This document shows, in pieces, positions 23,001 to 33,400 of a stretch of DNA of 64,000 bases (position 1 is its first letter; each line of letters opens with the position of its first letter). The notes under the pieces are model-generated. The model made no database searches, had not been told where the DNA came from, and saw only the letters and a program-made list of their open reading frames with translations. A program made the translations under genes and the position numbers. Origin of the DNA: Molanna angustata (taxonomy: Eukaryota > Arthropoda > Insecta > Trichoptera > Molannidae); NCBI GenBank assembly GCA_963576475.1, contig OY754979.1, positions 25,491,034-25,555,033 of the forward strand. The letters are read 5' to 3'.

Positions 23001-25319
23001 CCGTGGCACAGTTGGTAAGCCGTTCAGTTTCTGTGCGGGCGTCCTGGGTTCGATTCCCAGCAGAGGAGAAATTTATTTAAATTCATTTCTCACGCAAATA
23101 TTGCTTCTCTGGGCTGGAAGAAATTGCCATACGGCAATAAACTCGCCACTTGCGCAGGGTCCATGGAAGTGTTCATTATTAATGGTTAGTTCTCATTTAT
23201 ATTAAATAATTTAACAATTGTTTTGCTTATACTCCGACAAATGTATTAAAGTAAAATATATGGAAGTAATATTCATACAATTTTTGTCTCAATCAAGTAC
23301 GAATTTACTGATATATGAAGGTTCAAAATTGTGTATAGCATGAGGGCATGTATAGATGACACTCGGCATACAGGCAAGCAGCCAGCGTGCATCTATATAT
23401 GACGCTTGTATTAAAAAGGTTAAGTGTCATTATATTTGCTAACAGTCCATTACAATATTTTATATTTATTTTAAATTAACTGATACCTGACATGTGTTGC
23501 TATATATATTTTCAAGCCATTCCATCTTTTAAGTCCCTCCCGTCCTATTAAATGATTGGCTTAATTCACAATTTGAACACTTTTTTTCAAGAAATCAATA
23601 TCTCTGATTATTAAATTTGAACTATTTAAGTATATTATAATCTAAGTTAATTTTATGGTTGTTTATTACGATCTTTCCAAGGCGTTGGAGCAATCTCTGT
23701 GCTGTACCGAAGCAGATAACCACAAATACTTTGCAGTCCTCTGTGCCAAGCTTTTACCTCTGCACAGAGTCGATGTCACCAAGAGCAGTGAACCGTATTT
23801 TGTCAATGTCCATGGTTCAGTTTTACTGCAGACAATGCTCGGTTTCCAAAGGCCCAAGAGGGTGATTGACAGTTTCCTCGCCATGTCTCCAAAGGAACTA
23901 TTGGTGTTGTTCTGTGATGCCAAGGGAAGTCACATTGCTGATGGATTTTTCGAAGGACAATTTGTGGGAGTTAAATCAAGGGAAGTGATGGTGAAAAAAA
24001 TGAGAGTAAGTTTTGATATGTCTATAATTTGTTTTTATTACTCCTTCAATGAAACCCTACCAAAAATTTAATTAGTCTTAGGATGTCCCTGCGCGTTTAA
24101 CAAGGAGTCACGACCTATTCAATGTGCCTGTTCTTAGAACTAATTATGCCGGAAATGCATTTGTACATAGAGCATGTAAACAGTTTGATGCAAAGTTCGA
24201 GGGTCTTGACATGTTTGGCACACCGAGCGTATTTAAGAGTATGTTGAGGCTTTCTCAGTGATTGATTTTATATTCCTAATTTTCCCCTTCTATTCCTATC
24301 CATTGTCCTGTCCCAAACCTCCTAGCTTGTATGCATCTATTTTATGTCTACTTAATATTGATTTGTTTTGTATTTTTTGTTTCTTATCCTTGTAAGGTTT
24401 TTATATTTTGTCATTTTGTATGTATATACCCACGGAAATTTTCCTTTTTTTGTACAAATATATTTTTTCTATGGGTATATACATAATTATATAGAGTTAT
24501 ATATTATATATAGTTATATATTTTGATTGTATGACCCTAACATAGTAATTGGCGTTACAATCTTGGTTTTTGTATAAATTAATTCATTTTGAAAATATAT
24601 GTTATATAATAAAACTGTATGTAACCTTAAGAAATAAATAAAATAAAAATATAATGTACAAAGCGCTCTTTTCTGATTCAGATAAATTCAAAGGGCGCTG
24701 AATGGTCAATTGTGTAGTACTAAAATTTGACTAAAAAAGATCCTTTTAATTTATTAGTATAGGTGTTGCTTTGAAATTCATAGATCAGGACATATCTATT
24801 CTATTCATTATTATGTATTTAAAATAAAATTTATACAACCAACAAAAAATCATGTAGAGTAGAACTCCAATTATCCAGATTAATTGGGTTAGCTATATAT
24901 CCCGATAATAAATTAAATATCTAATAATATAAAACAGTGTTTGTATGAAGCAATTTCTTAATAAAAATGTAAAATAATTACAACAAAAAAAGTTGCTTAC
25001 ATTTCCAAAAGTACAGTACTTAAATAAACATATTTGAATCATTATTTTCCAGGGCACATTTCAAGATTTAGCCGTGTCAAAACATGGCTCTCGCGCTTTG
25101 GAGAAAATGTTCAACGCGTCCACTTTGGAGTTGAAAGTTAAAATAATGGAAGAACTCTCTGACAAGAGTCAGATCCTCAACTCTACCATGTTTGGTCAAG
25201 TAGTGGCAAATAAACTGAAAGTAGAACTCTATAAAAAGTCCTTCCAAAGTTGGAAAGCAATGCTGAATAAGGAAGGCAAGGCCAATTCATTATTTAAAGA
25301 TATTATACATAAAAAGTAA
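20058..25319 (+). CDS. Nop9: Nucleolar protein 9 (PUF-repeat), five exons
   Basis: Exons 20058-20253, 20337-21400, 22251-22379, 23682-24005, 25053-25319 give 1,980 nt and 659 residues with GT/AG borders and consistent phases. The start has a lysine-rich nuclear segment (KRKWKKKKT). It continues with MYHYFVGILEVMKNGF, FVNNVLERTIDEE, NQIGCRIIEQLLPYA, then VHGSVLLQTMLGFQRP, and near the end VSKHGSRALEKMF and FGQVVANKLK. These are degenerate PUF repeats in the NOP9 order; human NOP9 has similar length and the same FDELxxxxxxxL..G..GVLVAIxxAC block. NOP9 binds pre-rRNA and is required for small-subunit maturation in the nucleolus. An acidic Asp/Glu/Lys-rich insertion lies at about 140-170. Introns 2, 3 and 4 carry LINE or SINE fragments. 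Confidence 0.92.
21720..22080 (+). pseudogene. LINE reverse-transcriptase relic in Nop9 intron 2
   Basis: Plus-strand translation with several stops reads SKVRIYKTC..PIITYAIETRAET, then RRRHWRDHITRMDSDRLAYI, then RLPGRPLKR. This is the C-terminal block of insect endonuclease/reverse-transcriptase LINEs (KxxIYKTxxxPxxTY...W..HxxRM...GRPxKRW). Multiple in-frame stops show it is long dead. Confidence 0.75.
22993..23185 (+). repeat. SINE family B (tRNA-derived) in Nop9 intron 3
   Basis: The head GTGGCACAGTTGGTAAGCCG (box A-like) is followed by TCCTGGGTTCGATTCCCAGC with a perfect box B (GGTTCGATTCC). The body has TTTCTCACGCAAATATTGCT, and the tail GGAAGAAATTGCCATACGGC holds the hairpin ATTGCC-ATA-CGGCAAT. 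It ends TGTTCATTATTA. A second copy lies at 31.3-31.5 kb and tail fragments occur elsewhere. Confidence 0.85.
24078..24655 (+). mobile_element. 5'-truncated LINE in Nop9 intron 4
   Basis: It opens mid-frame with DVPARLTRSHDLFNVPVLRT, then GNAFVHRACKQFD and SVFKSMLRLSQ before a stop. This is the typical C-terminal NPRxxxxLFxxPxxRTxxxxxSF block of LINE ORF2 proteins. About 400 bp of 3' UTR follow, ending in an AAATAAATAAAATAAAAAT tail. Same strand as the gene. The intact final block suggests a more recent insertion than most relics here. Confidence 0.75.
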
Positions 25320-25336
25320 TATTTAGTTTTTATTTT

Positions 25337-25342
25337 AATAAA
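25337..25342 (+). terminator. Nop9: Nop9 polyadenylation signal
   Basis: AATAAA 18 bp past the TAA stop, followed by a T-rich region (TATTTTTATTTATTT). A compact 3' UTR is likely. Confidence 0.65.
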
Positions 25343-25399
25343 TGTATGTCAAATAACTAAGTATTTTTATTTATTTAAAATGCTATCAACTACACACAT

Positions 25400-25610
25400 A
25401 CATACCATTTCACCATGTCCTTTTTTTTTCGCCAAGTGTTGTTTACACTTGTAAGGTTTCCTTCTTTCAGAATATTGTTCACACGGACATGCCAATGTTT
25501 TCTTCGCTGGCCCCTAATCCTACTACCTTGCCCAATATATTTTTTGTTTCATCTCATTTCTCGCAGAGACAATTTCTTTAAAACTTTCTCCATTTGACAT
25601 GTGGTATTTT
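25400..25610 (-). pseudogene. LINE C-terminal relic, minus strand
   Basis: The plus strand reads TTCTTCGCTGGCCC, AGAATATTGTTCACACGGAC and GTAAGGTTTCCTTC. It aligns with the similar relic at 34.4-34.7 kb (GAATATCGTTTACATGATCG, TTTTGAGTGGCCCC). In reverse it encodes a decayed GRGRPxKxWxxxVNDILKxGN-type block. Confidence 0.55.
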
Positions 25611-25857
25611 GGGACACCATCTCCATCAGATATAGATTTTCATATGCAATATTGTTATTGTTCTATCAAGTTTTATAAAAATCCTATTCCCTTAAAAAAA
25701 AAAAAAACTACGAAAAAAATATATTCTTTTTTTAAATTGTCAATACTGACTATATTTAAGGTGTAGAACTCCATTATACTAGTTAATTGACCAAAATTAA
25801 ACGTTTGCGCAGGGTGCAAGGGAGTGTTCATTATTTATTTAAAATTGATATATATTT

Positions 25858-26003
25858 CATTTTTTTTTATGTACATGTATAATTCTGTCTCTCTGTAATA
25901 TGGTTGGTTGGAAGAAATGGTGTAATGGCAATAAGCCCGCCAGTGTGCATTATATTTGTTTATATTATGTACAAAAAGTTAAACAAATAAATAAATATAT
26001 TTT
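25858..26003 (+). repeat. 3' tail of the 41-45 kb LINE family
   Basis: GGTTGGTTGGAAGAAATGGT, then GGCAATAAGCCCGCCAGTGT and GTACAAAAAGTTAAACAAAT end in an AAATAAATAAAT tail. Apart from small indels it equals the 3' end of the LINE at 41,026 (reverse strand there). Preceding it (25803-25840) is a SINE-B-like TTGCGCAGGGTGCAAGGGAG. Confidence 0.7.
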
Positions 26004-27987
26004 CCTTATATCAAGACCACTTTTTCGGCTGACAAGGCTTTTAGAGCGGGCTAGACCAGTTGATAAGGGCCTAGTCAACCGAAACAGTCGTCCTGATTTA
26101 AGGAAAATATTTGTTATTTAATAATACCTAGTGATTATGATTATATTGTCATAAATCTAGTAAAATGAAACACTTTTTAAGTTTTTAATAATTTATTTAC
26201 ACAATTTTATCGTAAAGATTTTATGAATATATTAATTTATATTATCTGTAATAATGAAACAATAAGGAAGTCTTTGGTTGACAATAAATGTTTTTTAAAC
26301 CTAGTGCAATGTAGTTTGTATACATTTTAATACAAACTCTTATAAACAAAGATATTGTGCTCTATATAGTTTCCATCAAACTTCTTAAATTTTTGTGCCA
26401 TGGAGGTGGGCGGCTTGCACCTATACCGACCAAGTAAAGAGACAAAAATGTGACTGGCTCATGTTGTTTTATGATAAATATATACAAACAGTTTTAGTTT
26501 GTGCAATAGGTACATGTTATTGCAATTATTTTAATCCTTTTTATAAATAAATAATAAAAATAAATAAATTTATTAGGATAAATAAAAGTCTATACAATAT
26601 TAAATTATTATTAAAATAAGATTGTCAATAATAATGTTTCTATGTACAAAATATAATTTATACAATACTTTTTAGACAAATTAATGAATAAATATTTATA
26701 TATTCTAATAATACTTTACAAACATTAACTTGGTCAATAATATTGCATACTTTAAATAACAAAATGACTACATTTTCTTATTATCTAGAAGAGTGCATGG
26801 ATCTGAGATTATGTATTTAAAAAAAAATCAAATGTTAACCACAGACCAATAATCTATTGACATGACATAAGCAAAATTTCTTGGTTCAAACCGCGTGACT
26901 GTGCCACCAAGATTTGGCGTCAATCAATAAAACAGATTTGAATATCTTTGGAATGGTTCAGAATGAAAATTGAAACAATACTCAACGCTATTATCAAAAA
27001 GTACATTTTGTTAATAACGGGATTTATTTTTCGAAAAGCAAATACTTTTACTGCTACATATTATGTATGTGCCATTAGTATTTGATTTATATTTAGACAT
27101 TGAATGTGTTTGGGATACCCCTTTTCCACCTTACTTTATGTACCAACACCCTGGCCTAAAGTCGTAGCTTATGTCAGTCAGCTCTGCAGGGCTACTCATG
27201 AAGATGATCAACATAAGTTTAAGATCAGCTTCAGACTTTAGAAATCTTTGACCTTCAAATTAATGAAATATTTGTATTTGTTTATACAAAAATTAATGAC
27301 AATTTCATAGTAAACGTTGATATTAACAAATTTTTATGATTAAATGTAGAGAAAGATTAAAATTAAATTATGATCGAGTACTGATTTATACATTTTTAAG
27401 ATTAAGGCAAGATAATCATAATATTAAGAATGTGTCATGAGTAGCCCCCCTGTATATTTCTTACTCTGTGATGTTGACATATTTGTGTTGTCAACTAAAA
27501 AAGTAGTTACCTATCTCAATTTACATAAATTATTGTTGTTTTATGTAATAATTTTACCTGTGGTCTTCCTCTTGACACTTGATTCTAATCTCAATTTCGA
27601 ATCTAAACTTAGAACCTACATTTATAATAGAGAATAAGGTGGCAGGTAGGAAGGTTTTAAGGGTAAATTGAAATTGGAATCAATGTCTGGCTTTTAATTA
27701 GTGTTTTTTGAACTCAAAATGTCATTTTTTATTATTTAAATAAAATTTTATAGTTAAATAAACTTAAAATCATAATCGAGATAATTAAAAATAGATGTTT
27801 CACAACATATTGTATAAAAATTAATTTTATATTAGGGTTTTCTGATAAGAAACCAACATTTATTTAAAATTGTGTATAGTTTAATAAATCATAACAAATG
27901 TTATTAAAGAATGTGAGTTTCCATATAGATTATTTTAAAATTGTATTAACAATGAATAAATGAAACATCAATTTTTATAAATAATCA
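26004..27987. other. AT-rich spacer
   Basis: No gene seen. The GCTTGCACCTATACCGACCA segment near 26413 resembles GATTTGCACGTATACCAACG at 18388, a small dispersed repeat. Confidence 0.4.
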
Positions 27988-28140
27988 GGGGGGCAAGTCT
28001 GGTCAACAGACGGAATCAAAACCATTCATGTTTACCCTATAACATCTTGAGATATTATAGAACTGCATAAGATAATTATATCCATGATATGGGTAAACAT
28101 GGGTGGATTTGATTCCGCCGGTTTACCAGACTTGCCCCCC
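27988..28140. repeat. 153-bp MITE, near-complete hairpin
   Basis: It begins GGGGGGCAAGTCTGGTCAAC and ends with the complement (TACCAGACTTGCCCCCC). The arms pair over most of the element: GGAATCAAAACC with GGATTTGATTCC, and GTTTACCCTATA with ATATGGGTAAAC. Other copies are at 51,448-51,587 (intact) and 14,571-15,808 (split). No coding capacity. Confidence 0.85.
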
Positions 28141-30096
28141 AGATCAAATATCAGAAAATGTCAGCCTGACAATGTAGCACAATCTATTTTTTTGTCTGTG
28201 GAGTTCTCAAGTTAATTTTTTCAAAATTGGGAATTAAATTGAAGGCCCTTAAGCTCGTATGCTGCGCTTAAAATTAACAAAGACTAGGATATTTTTTATT
28301 GCTATGAAATACAATGTCGAGTTTTAATATTTCTTTACATTTAAATCACAAAGGGAGGTCTTAAACTTAATACATTACAATTACAATAAAGAATTTAAAA
28401 TTGTTTTATGAGATCGATTTTACACAAGATAACACTAAAAACATTATTTGAAAAAAGAATTAAATATTTATTTTGTACATTTGTCTTGGTATGTATTTAA
28501 TTTTGTATACAAATAATTCGAAATATCATTTTTCATATGGTCTTTGAGCCCGTGACGGCCAAATTTACTTTAATTGGCTAAGAAATTTCTGCGTATTCTG
28601 CAACTTTTCGCTACTATGAACCTTGAGTCGTGGTAACTTTGACATATAACTGGTAGCAAAAGTGTAAAATATTGCTGTCCAAACACGTCAGTTAGTGAAA
28701 GACATGATTTCTTATAGTATTCCGTAGAAAATGTAAAAAATCATACTTATTTATACTATAACTTTCATGTTTGGACATTAATTTTCTACACCTCGCTACA
28801 TGTTGTCTGTCAAAGCCACAACTTAGGCTACATACCTGCTGTGGTGTAACTACGCAGACATATTTTTAGCCTTTATAGTATAACGTAAGTCTGGGGGTTA
28901 CGGGCTCATGTTCTATAAGGAATAATTATAAATTTGACATTTTTATTGATACACATACCTACATATTTACAAAACTTAGTAACGATTTGTAATTTGACAT
29001 AAAAGTTAGCATTTCAGCAAACAGTATTAGATATTTGAATTGTATAATATTTGAATTGTAAAGGAAAATGTAAACATTCATACTGACTTACAAAAGATTT
29101 TAATTTAATAATAGAGTTCAGAGAACATGTTAAAGCGGTAAATTTTTAAAGACAATAAAAACAATACTTATTATACACATGAAAGTAAGGAACGTATATG
29201 GTAAACACAACTGATAAAAGTACTCCCTAACTTGGCATCTGACATTTTATTTTAAAATTAAATTGTTAGGCAGAGTGTTGTATTATGGTTTTATTTCTTA
29301 CCATAAAGGTAACCATAAATTAGGATTTATGTAGTGCTGATAGAATCAGATAGTAACATATTTCACTTTGTAATTATTTATGTCATAGTGATTTATGAAC
29401 CATTGACACCAAAACTGCAATCATAGTAAGATGATTTATTGGTTATCCAATTTATGAGGGCTCATTATTTTCACATAATATGTTAAAATAATGTGCTTTA
29501 TTTAAATCTTGAAATTTTCTTGAACCTTTATTGAGAATATCAACTAAGTCATGGTGATTTTTTTAGATATATTTAAAAAAGGATGGGTGACAGAGCCGTT
29601 GGCTCGATGAACTAGCAACAAAGTGTTTCCGGTTTTGAATAACTCATCTTCTGAATGAATTCATGAAAATAGACTTATTTTAGGGATTTTATCACATCTA
29701 AAAAAAAAATGAATAACCTTTATTAGAGGCAGTATTTCAAGTTTATTAGAGCTCGAAAAAGTAGTAGAAAATTGAATCATATTTCTGACAAATTTCGTAT
29801 CTCAACAGAGATGAAATTGGAATAGGTAATGCCACACCTGTAGGTGCCTGATTTCCTAGTTCTCCTATATTCTATATTTGTTTCTATAAAGTTTGTCAAA
29901 AATAGTAAAAAGTTGTTTGGTTACTAAGCGAGGAGTGCCTATTTATAATTTGTCAAAAATGCAAATTTAAAGGTACGTTCAATTCTAAAGAATTTGTAAA
30001 AATATTGTTAGTTGTGTTTTACCGTCTATTCTTTTTGTGTGCTTTCTGTCCATTGCCTCCAGTAGCGACACCGTCTCCGCCGACCTTTGAAATGCG
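28141..30096. other. AT-rich region downstream of nervy
   Basis: No second gene seen. Part of it is probably the nvy 3' UTR, since transcription runs leftward. A fragment at 29806-29880 (CTCAACAGAGATG, GTAGGTGCCTGATTTCC) belongs to the repeat family at 60.7-61.4 kb. Confidence 0.45.
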
Positions 30097-30480
30097 TCAT
30101 TTCTTACCGCCAACACCCCCGACCAAACCTTGACCTCCTCCCAGTGCAGCGAGGGTTATCCTCTCACCGGTCGCAGATACACTGAGGTTCAATCTGTCAC
30201 CCTGACCTGACACTCCGAGAATCCTCTCCTGATTGGCAGAATTCAAGAGCCTTTCGGCGTTGTTGAGCGAAGACAGCGACAGTCTGTTTTCGGTCATTCG
30301 TTCCGTGTTTAGTGTGAGGCGTTCGGTCGTTAGATTGAGGCGTTCGTTGGATGTGGAACTGGAGACGGGAGTGGATGATCTGGTGATGGCTGAGGTTTTG
30401 GTGACTGACTGTGTCTGTTGGGGAGGTGATGTTACAGTGAGAAGGGCAGACGGTGGTTTCTGATCTCTTCCTCCACAAAC
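30097..30480 (-). CDS. nvy: nvy last coding exon
   Basis: It starts [14 protein letters not shown] directly after a CAG acceptor (30481-30483), equivalent to the HHICGQ joint of vertebrate ETO. It carries repeated ERLxL/ERxTL-like units (NERLNL, TERLTL, TERMTE, NAERLL, GERITL) and a glycine-rich end before TGA. Those ER-L repeats are not a domain I recognise. Confidence 0.88.
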   Translation of the reverse strand, partial: VCGGRDQKPPSALLTVTSPPQQTQSVTKTSAITRSSTPVSSSTSNERLNLTTERLTLNTERMTENRLSLSSLNNAERLLNSANQERILGVSGQGDRLNLSVSATGERITLAALGGGQGLVGGVGGKK

Positions 30481-33400
30481 CTGAAATGAAATTCCATAAT
30501 TTTAAAACTTATTTGCTCAAAAACCATTTTACTTTCCATGAAGAGAAGAGAGTATATTTTTTTGTCGCCTATTTCTAAATAACTATCACATATATTTATT
30601 TAACTTTTTATACATAAGATAAAAAAATATAATGCATACTGGTGGGATTATTGCCATTAGGCAATTTCTTCCAACCAACCAGTTTACAGAGTGACAGAAT
30701 TATATATGTACATCAACAAAAAAATTAAAGCTAATAAAGAACAAAGAAAATATGCATAACACCAAGATAAATTATAAAAACAAAAAAAGAAACATAGCAA
30801 AAAAAAAGGATTGTGAAAGAACAAGAAAAGGAAATTGAGAAATGTTAAGGGATTGTTCCTTCTTTAGTAAATATTACGTAGCAAAGGGAAGGAAGGAAAA
30901 TGAGAGGGATCAGTTATTTTCGGAGAGATATCCCTGCTTTAGTCTTTTCTTGAAAATGGAAAGCGAGTTTAACGAAGATATATCAGGATTATCCCAGAAT
31001 TTTGCTGAACGTACTTCAAAGGAAGAGCTGAAAAATTCAATGTTGTTAATTGGGATAGTTAATGTAATATGTTCAGCAATTCAAAGAGATAGGCCGTGAT
31101 TAGATAAATAGGTGAATTTGGTTTTAAGGTACAATGTGTAGGTATAGTATGAATTTTGTCGTGATAGTTTGGTGTGTATGGCAAATAGGTGAAAGTCATA
31201 ATAGCATCGCAATTTGTCTTCTGTAAAACCCAAATTGCACATTCAATCAAATTTATATTTATACCAATAAACAAAGGTTGACAATCTCCAAATACATTTT
31301 TTTTTTCACAAAGTGTTATGATAATGCCGACTGCCGTGGGTGAGCCGTTTGGTTTCTGTGCGGGCGTCCTGGGTTCGATTACCAGCAGAGGAGAAATTCG
31401 TTTAAATTTATTTCTCACGCAAATATTACTTCGCTGGGCTGGAAACTCTGGTTAGTTGGAAGAAATTGCCATACGGCAATAAACTCGCCACTTGCGCAGG
31501 GTACAAGGAAGTGTTCATTATTATTATTATTATAATATAAAAATAATAACAAGTAAAATACCTGATGATGGTTCTCCCAATCCTTGTGCTGACAGAAGGC
31601 TCCACAGTAACGGGCCACATTACATCCACTGCAAGTCTCTTGTGCTTTTCTACCGCAGTTCCAGCATGTCTGTTCATTCAAATCATCCCAAATATTTATT
31701 TATTAATAATCTCAAAACAACATTTATAAGTAAATATTTTCATAGATCTTTATGTCAAAATATGTTTGTGAGACCTTATGCGCATTTGAGATCCTAAATT
31801 TATTGTTAATGAAAAATATTTTTTCATAATATTTATATAACAGTTGGAAAAACATCAGTTTTTTTTTCATTATAGTTATAATATTATTCTTCAATTCAAT
31901 AAATAAAATTTGACAATTAATTCAACAGAAGAGAGGATGTAATTTTGAAATGAGGGTAAATGAATATTAAGATGTCTTTATATAGCAATCATTTATCTTA
32001 GTTTGCCAACCATTTCATTAACAGTGATAATACGGGCTTAAAAATATAATACTTTAATGGGATTAAGAATGGAAACTTAAGAAGAACTACAAATAAAAAA
32101 TGAAATAAACAATAGTAAAGATATCATTCATTTTTATGGCTAAATGAACGTAAATACCTAATTATATTATTAATATTTAAGAATTCACTTTGTGGTACAT
32201 TTTTAATTCATCCTGATGAAAGTGGTATTCTTCTAAATTGGTCGAAGATAAAAACTCATGTAGTGGATGTAATAAAAAAAAACATGTTTTTTAAAAAAGG
32301 TAATTTGTACCAAAAATTTATTCGTAATTTTAAAAGTGATAGCAACATATGAAGATGTAATATATTTCTATTCAAAGAAATTCTAAAGGTAATTTACCAA
32401 ATTTTTAACATCTCAATAGAGATATAGATGGAATAATTTAGGAGAACCAGGATCTCAAGGCACCTATAGGGCTTACGACCTGTCAACGGCTGGTTTGCAT
32501 AATCGCTTTATGCGCTTGCGCAACATTCTCCAATTATGCCTTCCTATTGAGTTCCCTATCAATCCTATTTTTGAAAGTTTTACTTATTTAAATGATGAAA
32601 ATCTGTTCGTTTGAAAATAAACTGAAAAAACACCATCGCCATCTATGAAGTAACAAAGAAACCTTTTTGTAACGCCATCTATTGAGAAATTGGTTTATAA
32701 ACAATGAAAGCAACGATCCTTAAACACGAGGTGACAATGTTTAAGCACAGATGTCACCTGTGAACTGCGCCAGAATTATATTTCATTTTTGGCTTGTTTT
32801 CTTGCTTGTACCAATATGCAACTATGAAAATATTTGGTTATTTACCACTTGCTTTCTTCTATTGTATCTTTAGCATTCATAATCGACTTTCCTACAATAT
32901 AGAACATATTTTATTTAAGGTCACTTACACACTGCAGACATTTTAAATGGCCGATTTGGTCGGGCTCCTAATCTAATCAGTATGAAGATGTACGCAAGTT
33001 CACGTATTATAACGATTTGGTGCCGGCTTATCTGACATAAAAACTAGCGAGCATTCCAACCCACTGATTCAAATGTGTGTAGTGTGCGAGTGCCCTTAAT
33101 GTTTGGAAAAAGAAGTGGTTCAGCTATAAAAATGTTAGACATTAATTCTCAAAATGGTGGTTTAAATCGAAGTTTTAATTTTATTGTATTACATGAAAAG
33201 AATAAAATGGTGTTAACATACGTTGTGATGTTCTGGAGGTGGTGGTGACTGACTGTTTGCTCTTCTGGAAGTTGGCAATCGGAGTAATCTCTCCAATCTG
33301 CTACGTTCTGCAGCAGCAGCCCTCTGGAGTTCTGCCACAGCTTGGCGTTTCACCTAAATATAAGCATAATCATTACTATCATAAATATGAATCTTAATAT

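Noticed and set aside
23005..23062. tRNA gene call with a perfect GGTTCGATTCC box
   Set aside because: Same reason: repeated at 31.3 kb with the same body and LINE-like tail, so SINE-B.
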